Assembly (NCBI GenBank): GCA_946482165.1
Contig: CAMLQS010000033.1
Coordinates: forward strand, 1-23,530
Direction: 5' to 3'
Source of the DNA: an uncultured Verrucomicrobiota bacterium
Lineage (GTDB): Bacteria > Verrucomicrobiota > Verrucomicrobiae > Opitutales > Opitutaceae
DNA: 23,530 bases
This document shows, in pieces, positions 14,310 to 20,885 of this stretch; position 1 is the stretch's first letter, and each line of letters begins with the position of its first letter. The notes beneath the pieces were generated by a model that worked only from the letters and a program-made list of their open reading frames with translations, made no database searches and had not been told where the DNA came from. A program made the position numbers and the translations under genes.

Positions 14310-15998
14310 TCAGCCGATCAAACCGACGGAGCGGCGCGTTGACCGACGGCGGCGCAGGCCGACCGCTCCGAGGCCCGCCAGGCCGGCGATGACGGCGAAG
14401 GCGGAGGGCTCGGGAACGGCGACGAGGGCGATTTGGTTTCCGCCGAGATAGTTGTAGTCGAGCGTGTAGCCGGCGGGCAGGTTGTTCACCGTGGCAAAGG
14501 CGACGCCCGCGACGCTGGTGTAGTTCGCGAGGACGTAGGAGGCGTCGTCGAGGGCGCTTCCGGTGACACTGAAGCCCACCGAGCCGGAGCCGATGTTCAG
14601 CGCGGCCGCCTGGAGAATACCGGCGGAACCGGAACCGCCGCCATCGAGATTGAAGGAAACAGTCTGGCCGCCGCTCATGGTGAAACTTTGGGCGGTGGTA
14701 TCGAAGATCGCCCCGGCGGCGATCACGACACCCGAGCTCGCAGAAATCGAACCCGCCGCGCCGAGCGCCAGGGTGCCAGCGTCGATCGCGGTGGGGCCGG
14801 TGTAGGTGCTGGCGCCACCGAGGGTCAGGGTGCCGGCGCCGCTCTTGGCGAGACCGCCGTCGGCGGTGGCGCCGAGGCCGCTGTCATGCGCGAGGACCGT
14901 GTTGATGTTGGTGCTGAATCCATTCGTGTCGATCTTGGCGCCGCCGGATTCCACGGTGGTGGTGACGACTTGGAAATTGCCGGTGGTGGCGGTCTCGAAC
15001 CAGCCGTTGCCGGAAGTCTGGTTGGCCTGCGCCTGAAGGACGCCGCCGTTGAAGTTGAAGGTCGCCGTGCCTGCTCCCACCGTGCCGCCACCGCTGCCGT
15101 CGCGCACGAATTGGCGACCGGTCGCCAGCGTGCCGCCGTCGAGGTTGATGATGCCGGTGGCATTGTCGCGGCCCATGGAGATGAAGTTCTGCACGTTCTG
15201 CAGAGTCGCGCTGCCCGCGGTGATCGTCGCCGTGCCGGAAGAAACAGTGAGCACACCGGTGCGGTCGGTGGCGGTAACGCTGTTGCCAAGCACGAAGCCG
15301 GTGTTGCCACCGACCGTAAGCGCGCCGCCATTCACCAGCAGAGTAGACGTGCCCGTCACGTTCTGGCCGACGATGGAGTTGGGTTTGCTTCCCGTCGTGC
15401 CTTTGATCTCAAGCGAACCGCCTGTGGCGATCGTCAGAGCGGTGTTTCCCGAAACCGTGAGAAAGCCCGAATTGTTCCCCGCGCCACCGTCGATCGTGCT
15501 GGCCGCTCCGCTGAAGGTGACGGAACCGCTGTTGACAGTTATCGCGGTCGTGGAGGTGAGCGTGCCACCCAGCGCGAGACCGCCGGCGCCGCCGGAGAAC
15601 GTGCGACTGCCGAAGGTCATGGCGTTGTTAATCGTCTGCAGGCTGGAGCTGTTGTTCGTGATGTTGCCGTTCAGCGTGAAGGCGTTGCCGCCGATGGTGA
15701 AGGCGCTGGCGCCGCTGTTGAAGGTGATGCCGGCATAGGTGGCGCCGGTAAGGTCGTTGTTCAGGACGGCGCCGGCGGTGCCGGCGGCTCCGAACACGGG
15801 AGTGTTGTTGTTGGGTGACACCGAGCCGGTCCAGTTGGAGAGGGTGGCAAAATTGGCGTCGGTGTTGCCGATCCACACGTCGTTGGCGGCATAGGCCGAG
15901 GGGGCGACGACGAGCGAGAGTGTCGCGATGGCGGCGAGCAGCCGGGAGGCCGGGGATTTTTTCGAGACGGAGGAGCGGGGGGTGCTGGTGATGTTCAT
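14310..15998 (-). CDS. PEP-CTERM-anchored surface protein with autotransporter-associated strand repeats
   Basis: A 562-aa exported Gly/Ser/Thr/Asn-rich protein. Signal peptide about 1-38 (ending AYAA). Residues about 40-480 are a repetitive beta-helix-like region with few charged residues. KSGAGTLTLGGASTYTGPT (about 385-403) followed by DAGTL is the signature of the autotransporter-associated beta-strand repeat, yet there is no outer-membrane barrel domain. Instead the C-terminus is a PEP-CTERM sorting signal: VPEPS (528-532), a hydrophobic helix (533-548) and RRRR (549-552), with about ten further residues. Such proteins are processed by an exosortase and attached to the cell surface or exopolysaccharide; no exosortase gene is in the window. 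A strong terminator follows and a long leader precedes it, so it is probably transcribed alone. The ligand or role is unknown. Confidence 0.9.
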   Translation of the reverse strand: MNITSTPRSSVSKKSPASRLLAAIATLSLVVAPSAYAANDVWIGNTDANFATLSNWTGSVSPNNNTPVFGAAGTAGAVLNNDLTGATYAGITFNSGASAFTIGGNAFTLNGNITNNSSSLQTINNAMTFGSRTFSGGAGGLALGGTLTSTTAITVNSGSVTFSGAASTIDGGAGNNSGFLTVSGNTALTIATGGSLEIKGTTGSKPNSIVGQNVTGTSTLLVNGGALTVGGNTGFVLGNSVTATDRTGVLTVSSGTATITAGSATLQNVQNFISMGRDNATGIINLDGGTLATGRQFVRDGSGGGTVGAGTATFNFNGGVLQAQANQTSGNGWFETATTGNFQVVTTTVESGGAKIDTNGFSTNINTVLAHDSGLGATADGGLAKSGAGTLTLGGASTYTGPTAIDAGTLALGAAGSISASSGVVIAAGAIFDTTAQSFTMSGGQTVSFNLDGGGSGSAGILQAAALNIGSGSVGFSVTGSALDDASYVLANYTSVAGVAFATVNNLPAGYTLDYNYLGGNQIALVAVPEPSAFAVIAGLAGLGAVGLRRRRSTRRSVGLIG

Positions 15999-16000
15999 AG

Positions 16001-16042
16001 GGCGCTGCGGGAAAAGCGCCGCTCGCCGACAAACCCCGCCAC
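16001..16042 (-). promoter_or_regulatory. Conserved leader block with hairpin upstream of the PEP-CTERM gene
   Basis: GGCGCT (16001-16006) and AGCGCC (16015-16020) form a perfect 6-bp stem. On the transcript the loop reads TTTCCCGC, and the stem begins 2 bases before the start codon. The block extends to CCCGCCAC (16035-16042). About 28 of 38 positions match, without gaps, the block upstream of the GH29 gene (20636-20679). The start codon lacks a Shine-Dalgarno, so this structure may affect translation or bind a regulator. A T7 run occurs further upstream on the minus strand. Confidence 0.5.
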
Positions 16043-16253
16043 GATTCTCAAAAAAAGTGCCCGCCTGGGCTGTGTCTTGTAGATAAACCGGAGGGCGCGG
16101 GGAGAAGGTCGGGAAGTCAGCGCATGACCGAAGTCGTCGGGCGGGAGATCGGCGCGAGCGGCGGACGTCGGCTCGGCGGCGTTGACGGCGTTGACCGCCA
16201 GGGCGCCAAGCAGAACAGAGGTGCGGAGGTGTAACCGACGCCGAGGCTCGCGG

Positions 16254-18698
16254 TTAATCTGCGGCGCGGCGCCGGAGGTCGCTTCCGAGCCGGAGGGTGC
16301 CGCCAGCGCCGAGCTGGCAATCGACGATCTTGTCGCCGTAGCGGACGCGGGGATTCACGCCGCCTTTGGCGCGGATGACGGCTTGCTCGAGCTTGCCGTC
16401 GCGCCACGAGAGATCGATTTCGTAGCCGCCGCGGGCGCGCAGGCCGGTGATGGAGCCGGTCTTCCACTCGGAGGGGAGAGCGGGGAGCAGGTCGAGGACG
16501 TAGCGCTCCTCGGAGGCCTGGTCGTTCTCGTAGTAGAAGACCTGGCTCTGGAGGAGCAGCTCGCAGATGCCGGAGACGGCGCCGAAGTTGCCGTCGATCT
16601 GGAAGGGCGGATGCGCGTCGAAGAGGTTCGGGTAGGTGCCGCCGCCGCGGCTCATCTCGGTCTTGGCGGTGGTGACGTAGCGAAGCTGGTTGCGCAGGAG
16701 CTTCAGGGCATGGTCGCCGTCCCGGAGGCGGGCCCAGAAGTTGAGCTTCCAGGCGAGACTCCAGCCGGTGCCGTCGTCGCCGCGGAGTTCGAGGGTCTTG
16801 CGGGCGGCCTGGGCGAGTTCGGGCGTGGTGAGCGGCGAGATCTGGGTGCCGGGGAAGAGAGCAAAGAGGTGCGAAACATGGCGGTGGCCCGGATCGGGGG
16901 CGTTGAGGTCCCAGTCGCCGCTCCACTCCATGATCTGGCCGGCCTTGCCTATCTCGGGCGGACGGATTTTTCCGCGGGCGGCGGAGACCGTTTGGCGGAA
17001 GTCTTCGTCCACGCCGAGGGTGCGCGCGGCAAGCAGGTAGTTGGTGAAGAGGTCGTGGATGATCTGGCGCTCCATCGCGGCGCCGGCGTCCACCTGGCTG
17101 GTCTTGCCGTCGTCGGTGCGGAAGGTGTTTTCCGGCGAGGTGGAGGGAGCGGTGACGAGGCGGCCCTGGGCGTCGGGCGTGAGCATGGCGAGGTGGGCAT
17201 GGACGGACTCCTTCATCGCGGGGTAAACGGACTTCAGGAACTCGCGGTCGCGGGTGAAGGCGTAGTGGTCCCACCACATGCGGCCATACCAGGCGCCGCC
17301 GACGAAGAAGGCGCCCCAGGGCAGGCCGGAGCCGGGGGAGGTGTAGCCCCAGGCGTTGGTCTGCATGGCGAGCATCCAGCCGGGGGCGTTGAAGTATTCC
17401 TTCGCGGTTTTGCGGCCGGGCTCGATGACGCTGAGGTTAAGGCGTGCGGCGGGGAGGAACAACTCGGCGAGGTTGGCCGGGCCGGAGGGCCAGTAGTTCA
17501 TCTGGTAATTGATGTTCGACTTGTAGTCGGCCTTCCACGGGAGGTCGAAGCCGTCGCCCCAGATGCCTTGCGAGTTGGAGGGAAGCGGGTTGTCGGGGCG
17601 GCTGGACGAGATGAGGAGGTAGCGACCGAACTGGAAAAACAGCGAGGCGAGCGAGGGGTCGTCCGCGCCGTTCTGGAAGGCCTTCAGACGTTCGTCGGTC
17701 GGGGCTTGGGCGGCGTCGGTGGAGCCGAGGTCGAGGGTGACGCGGCGGAAGTATTTTTGGTGGTCGGCGACGTGGTCGGCGAGGAGCCGGTCGTAAGGTT
17801 TTTCAACTACGGCGGCGAGTTGTCGGGTGACGATCGGTTCGGGGGCGGGGCCGCGATAGTTCGCTTTGTAGTCGAGGGCGTAGCTGGTGGCGCAGGCGAG
17901 GATGACGAGGGCTTCGTCGGCGTCTTTCACGACGAGCTGATCGCCCTCGGCGCGAACGGTGCCGCCCTGGGTGAGGACGCGGACGCGGACCTGGTAATCC
18001 ACGTTGCCCTTCTCGTGGCCGTTGCGGTCGTTATGCTTGTAGTCGGTGTTGCCGGTCATCACGAGCGTGTCGGAGCCGAGCGCGGTCGTGGAGGCGGAGT
18101 GGCGGCGGGAGAGGCCGAGCGTGAAGGAGACGCCGTCCTTGCGCGTGGAGGCGATGCGGGTGACGAGGGCGCGGTCAGGCGCGCTGGAGAACGTCTCGCG
18201 GGTGTAGGTCGCTCCATCGAGCTGGAAGGAGACGCCGGCGACGGCGGTATCGAGGTCGAGCCAGCGGCGGTAGGCGACGGGTTCGCCGGGAGGCAGGGCG
18301 TGATCAAAGCGGAGGTCGCCGAGGGTCTGGTAGGAGCCGCTGTAGGCCCAGTCGAAGTTGCCGCGGGCGCCGGTCATGGTGCTGGCGGTAAGGTCGGATG
18401 CGGCTTTGTAGTCGCCCTCGGCCAGGAGGCGGCGGATTTCGGGGAGGTTCTTGTAGGCCTCGGGGCGGTCGGTGTCGGCCTGCGGGCCGCTGGACCAGAT
18501 GGTGACGTCGTTGAGTTGCAGGCGCTCCTTGCCGGGATTGCCGAAGACCATGGCGCCCAGGCGGCCGTTGCCGACGGGAAGCGCCTCGACCCATTCCACC
18601 GCGGGGCGGTTGTAATGGAGCGTGAGTTGCGGTGTCGCGAGGGCGGAGACGGCGCTTGCGAGGGCGAGGCCAACGCGGAGCAGGGCGGTTTTGAACAT
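16254..18698 (-). CDS. Secreted GH95 alpha-L-fucosidase (alpha-1,2-fucosidase family)
   Basis: An 814-aa exported enzyme expected to release fucose, typically alpha-1,2-linked, from glycans or fucosylated xyloglucan; some GH95 members act on alpha-L-galactose. The start at ATG 18698 gives a clean signal peptide (MFKTALLRVGLALASAVSALA). Upstream in-frame codons to 18890 are Pro/Arg-rich and overlap REP-like palindromes, so I reject the longer form. An N-terminal beta-domain carries EALPVGNGRLGAMVFG and QLNDVTIWSSGPQ (about 38-72). The alpha/alpha barrel has SNINYQMNYWPSG with Asn395 and Asn397 (base-activating pair), TSPEN with acid Glu523, and IDGNFG with Asp702, matching the Asn/Asn/Glu/Asp set of Bifidobacterium AfcA. 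The length is usual for the family. It lies 240 bases downstream of the GH29 gene on the same strand. No Shine-Dalgarno. Confidence 0.93.
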   Translation of the reverse strand: MFKTALLRVGLALASAVSALATPQLTLHYNRPAVEWVEALPVGNGRLGAMVFGNPGKERLQLNDVTIWSSGPQADTDRPEAYKNLPEIRRLLAEGDYKAASDLTASTMTGARGNFDWAYSGSYQTLGDLRFDHALPPGEPVAYRRWLDLDTAVAGVSFQLDGATYTRETFSSAPDRALVTRIASTRKDGVSFTLGLSRRHSASTTALGSDTLVMTGNTDYKHNDRNGHEKGNVDYQVRVRVLTQGGTVRAEGDQLVVKDADEALVILACATSYALDYKANYRGPAPEPIVTRQLAAVVEKPYDRLLADHVADHQKYFRRVTLDLGSTDAAQAPTDERLKAFQNGADDPSLASLFFQFGRYLLISSSRPDNPLPSNSQGIWGDGFDLPWKADYKSNINYQMNYWPSGPANLAELFLPAARLNLSVIEPGRKTAKEYFNAPGWMLAMQTNAWGYTSPGSGLPWGAFFVGGAWYGRMWWDHYAFTRDREFLKSVYPAMKESVHAHLAMLTPDAQGRLVTAPSTSPENTFRTDDGKTSQVDAGAAMERQIIHDLFTNYLLAARTLGVDEDFRQTVSAARGKIRPPEIGKAGQIMEWSGDWDLNAPDPGHRHVSHLFALFPGTQISPLTTPELAQAARKTLELRGDDGTGWSLAWKLNFWARLRDGDHALKLLRNQLRYVTTAKTEMSRGGGTYPNLFDAHPPFQIDGNFGAVSGICELLLQSQVFYYENDQASEERYVLDLLPALPSEWKTGSITGLRARGGYEIDLSWRDGKLEQAVIRAKGGVNPRVRYGDKIVDCQLGAGGTLRLGSDLRRRAAD

Positions 18699-18707
18699 GA
18701 AAAGGGA

Positions 18708-18722
18708 GGGAAATTCTGGCGG
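18708..18722 (-). promoter_or_regulatory. Weak version of the shared leader core upstream of GH95
   Basis: GGGAAATTCTGGCGG on the plus strand begins 10 bases from the start codon. It gives a pyrimidine-rich leader (CCGCCAGAATTTCCC) on the transcript. It resembles the GGGAA-N-GGCGC core of neighbouring leaders but has no hairpin, so the assignment is weak. Confidence 0.25.
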
Positions 18723-18772
18723 TTTCACAAGGCAGGCGAAGGCGCGGGGATGTGGCGCGAGGCTCGGTGGGT

Positions 18773-18786
18773 GGGCGGGCACGCCC
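18773..18786. repeat. Short GC palindrome with 4-base loop
   Basis: GGGCG-GGCA-CGCCC, of the same design (GC-rich arms, 4-base loop) as the two larger palindromes about 80-145 bases away. It may be a degenerate REP-like unit. Confidence 0.3.
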
Positions 18787-18856
18787 CCGGTAAAACGCAA
18801 CGCGACCGGCGGGCGAAGCGCCGGGCTGATTGCATTCCGACTTTGAACCTTGGCGG

Positions 18857-18918
18857 ATGGGCGCGTCCCCGCGCCCATTGCGTTCGCCACGAGTGACGGG
18901 CGCGGGGACGCGCCCGTC
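18857..18918. repeat. REP/BIME-like pair of inverted palindromes between the fucosidase genes
   Basis: Unit 1 (18857-18878) is ATGGGCGCG-TCCC-CGCGCCCAT. Unit 2 (18895-18918) is GACGGGCGCG-GGGA-CGCGCCCGTC. Each is a near-perfect hairpin, and 18 bases of one (18859-18876) are the exact reverse complement of the other (18898-18915). The pair can therefore also fold into one long hairpin. The arrangement is that of a bacterial interspersed mosaic element. It begins about 20 bases after the GH29 stop codon, where it could stabilise or attenuate transcripts; there is no T tract. Confidence 0.75.
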
Positions 18919-18938
18919 CGTCCACCTTGGCTGTCGGT

Positions 18939-20600
18939 TTACTTGAGCGTGATCTTGAAGACGATGGCGGCGTCGGAAGCGGGCTTGGCGGAGGCGGGGG
19001 TGACGGTGAGCGCGTCGGCGCCGAGGGACCAGGTGATGGTTTCGGTGGCGCCCAGTTGTTCGACCTTGGCGACGGAGCGGTCGAGGAGGGCGGCGGTTTG
19101 GCCAAGAGATTTGAGAGCGACGGGGCCGGAGGGCAGGCCGCAGACGATGGCGTAAAGGGTCTTGCCGTCCTTGGACGTTGTGTAGCGGACATCCTCGGCG
19201 GTCATGGGCTTGCCTTCCTTCAGATTGCCGGCGGCGGTGCTGTCTTTGACGGGGCCTTCGCCGTAGGTTTTCCAGGGGCGGGTGGCGTAGATGGACTCTT
19301 TGTTCACCTCCATCCACGCGCCGATGCCTTCGAGGACTTTGACTTCCTTGTCGTCGATGGAGCCGTCGCCGCGGACGGGGACGTTGAGCAGGAGGTTGCC
19401 GTTTTTGCTCACGATGTCGGCGAGCATGTGGACGACGGTCTTGGCGCTCTTGTAGAGACCCCGGTCGTAAACGCCACGGTCGTAGTGCCAGTAGCCGATG
19501 CAGGTGTCGGTCTGCCAGACGTAGGGGCGGATGGAGTCGGACATGGCGCGCTCGATGTCCCAGACGATGGCCTTGCGCTGGTCCTCGGTGAGGATCTTTC
19601 CGAAGAGCGCGCCGGCGCCGATGCCGCGGCGCTGGAGGTTGGTGTTGTAGAAGTGGGCGGCGATCTTGAGGCCGGCGTCGGAGGCGGGCCAGAGCGGGAG
19701 CGCGGTGTCGTCGAAGTAGAGCAGCTCGGGCTGATATTTGTTAATCAGGTCCATCGTGCGGTTGTAGAACTTCTCGCAGTAAGCTTGGTCGGGCGGAGTG
19801 ATGCCGCCGCTCCAATGCCACCGCGCGTGAATCGCGTGGGCGTTGCCGAAATTCGGGGCGGGTTTGTGATCCTGGGCGTAGAGGTCCTGGGGATCGAGGC
19901 CTTCCCACCACTTGCCCTTGCCGTCGGCCTCGGTGAGTTTGCCGTCGTAGGGCACGCCGGCTTTGGGACCGTCCCGGTCGGCGCCTTGGGCGGTTTCATA
20001 CCAGGACCAGGCGTGGGAGGCGTGGACGCTGAGGCCGAAGGGCAGACCTTGGGCGCGGGCGGCCTTGGCCCAGCCGGCGATGATGTTTTGTTTGGGGCCG
20101 ACGGCGACGGAGTTCCAAGGCTGATACTTGGAATCCCACATGTCGAAATTGTCGTGATGATTGGCCATCGCGAAAAAGTATTGGGCGCCGACGCGCTTAT
20201 AGAGGGCGACGAGTTTCTCGGGCTCCCACTTGTCGGCCTTCCACTCGTTGATCACGTCCTTGAAGCCGAATTCGGAGGGATGGCCGTATTTCGCCACGTG
20301 CGTTTTGTTTTGGCCGTGGCCCTGCACATACATCTGGCGGGCATACCAGTCGCCGGCCTCGGGCTGGCATTGCGGCCCCCAGTGCGCCCAGATGCCAAAC
20401 TTTCGGTCGCGGACCCACTCAGGGACCTCGTATTGCGAGAGTGATTCCCAGGTGGGCTGGAACTTGCCGGCCGCCACGGGTTCGGCCTCGGTGGAGACGA
20501 TGACGGCGGGTTTCAGGTGGCTGGGAATCGGGCCGAGGGCGGCGAACGCCGGCAGGCCGGAGACGAGCAGGAAAGGGAGGAATGCAAAGAGGGCGCGCAT
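18939..20600 (-). CDS. Secreted GH29 alpha-L-fucosidase
   Basis: A 553-aa exported retaining alpha-L-fucosidase. Signal peptide 1-20 or 21 (ending FAA). The (beta/alpha)8-like barrel shows the family landmarks in order: KFGIWAHWG (67-75), NHHDNFDMW (147-155, substrate-binding His pair), ELLYFDD with nucleophile Asp297, and NGNLLLNVP (400-408). A C-terminal beta-sandwich (about 445-553) completes the usual architecture. The acid/base residue varies in GH29 and cannot be assigned by eye. The gene is followed by a REP-like pair and then the GH95 gene, so two unrelated fucosidase families are adjacent. A conserved leader block (20636-20679) and the 176-bp inverted-repeat element lie upstream. No Shine-Dalgarno precedes the ATG; the leader is C-rich. 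Confidence 0.93.
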   Translation of the reverse strand: MRALFAFLPFLLVSGLPAFAALGPIPSHLKPAVIVSTEAEPVAAGKFQPTWESLSQYEVPEWVRDRKFGIWAHWGPQCQPEAGDWYARQMYVQGHGQNKTHVAKYGHPSEFGFKDVINEWKADKWEPEKLVALYKRVGAQYFFAMANHHDNFDMWDSKYQPWNSVAVGPKQNIIAGWAKAARAQGLPFGLSVHASHAWSWYETAQGADRDGPKAGVPYDGKLTEADGKGKWWEGLDPQDLYAQDHKPAPNFGNAHAIHARWHWSGGITPPDQAYCEKFYNRTMDLINKYQPELLYFDDTALPLWPASDAGLKIAAHFYNTNLQRRGIGAGALFGKILTEDQRKAIVWDIERAMSDSIRPYVWQTDTCIGYWHYDRGVYDRGLYKSAKTVVHMLADIVSKNGNLLLNVPVRGDGSIDDKEVKVLEGIGAWMEVNKESIYATRPWKTYGEGPVKDSTAAGNLKEGKPMTAEDVRYTTSKDGKTLYAIVCGLPSGPVALKSLGQTAALLDRSVAKVEQLGATETITWSLGADALTVTPASAKPASDAAIVFKITLK

Positions 20601-20635
20601 AAGTTCGGATCTGGAGGACGACGGGGGACGTTTAC

Positions 20636-20679
20636 GGTGCTTCGGGGGAGAAGCGCCGCGGCTCGGGAAAACCCGCCAC
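20636..20679 (-). promoter_or_regulatory. Conserved leader block with hairpin upstream of the GH29 gene
   Basis: Arms 20636-20643 and 20650-20657 pair around a 6-base loop; on the transcript the loop is TCCCCC and there is one C/A mismatch. GCGGCGCTTCTCCC and GTGGCGGG on the minus strand match the corresponding parts of the PEP-CTERM leader (16001-16042) at identical spacing. It lies 36 bases before the start codon. Confidence 0.5.
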
Positions 20680-20709
20680 CTCTTTTGCCCGGCATGCGCT
20701 TTCGGGCAC

Positions 20710-20885
20710 CCCTTAGCCGTAGAAATTCAGTCGAAGGCGGAGTAGCGGGGTAAGATGGCGAGCAGATTTCAGAGGTGAACGACCAAGGAATACCCGGAGG
20801 GGTATTGCGCCGGAAGAGAGCCACTGAAAGGTGCCGCCAGATTGCCTCGATATGACCTTCTCGACTGAATTTCTACGGCTTAGGG
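20710..20885. mobile_element. MITE-like 176-bp element with 25-bp terminal inverted repeats
   Basis: The left arm 20710-20734 (starting CCCTTAGCCGTAGAAATTCA) and the right arm 20861-20885 are reverse complements at 24 of 25 positions. The 126-base interior has no plausible gene but contains a perfect hairpin. The right arm ends directly against the kinase stop codon (20886), the left arm lies about 30 bases from the GH29 leader block. No obvious target-site duplication flanks it. It could be a non-autonomous transposon remnant or a long-stem intergenic repeat; no transposase is in the window. Confidence 0.55.
20789..20806. repeat. Hairpin inside the inverted-repeat element
   Basis: AATACCC-GGAG-GGGTATT, a perfect 7-bp stem with a 4-base loop near the element's centre. 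Without a T tract on either side it is not a typical terminator, though it might end the kinase transcript. Confidence 0.6.

Noticed and set aside
18699..18890. N-terminal extension of the GH95 protein to a start at 18890
   Set aside because: The extra 64 residues are Pro/Arg-rich, run through a REP-like palindrome and would bury a clear signal peptide that begins at 18698.
16182..18896. 904-codon open frame on the plus strand opposite GH95
   Set aside because: It is rich in Gly/Ala/Val/Glu/Arg with no recognisable domain and is fully antisense to a gene with complete GH95 motifs. GC-rich codon bias leaves the opposite strand open.
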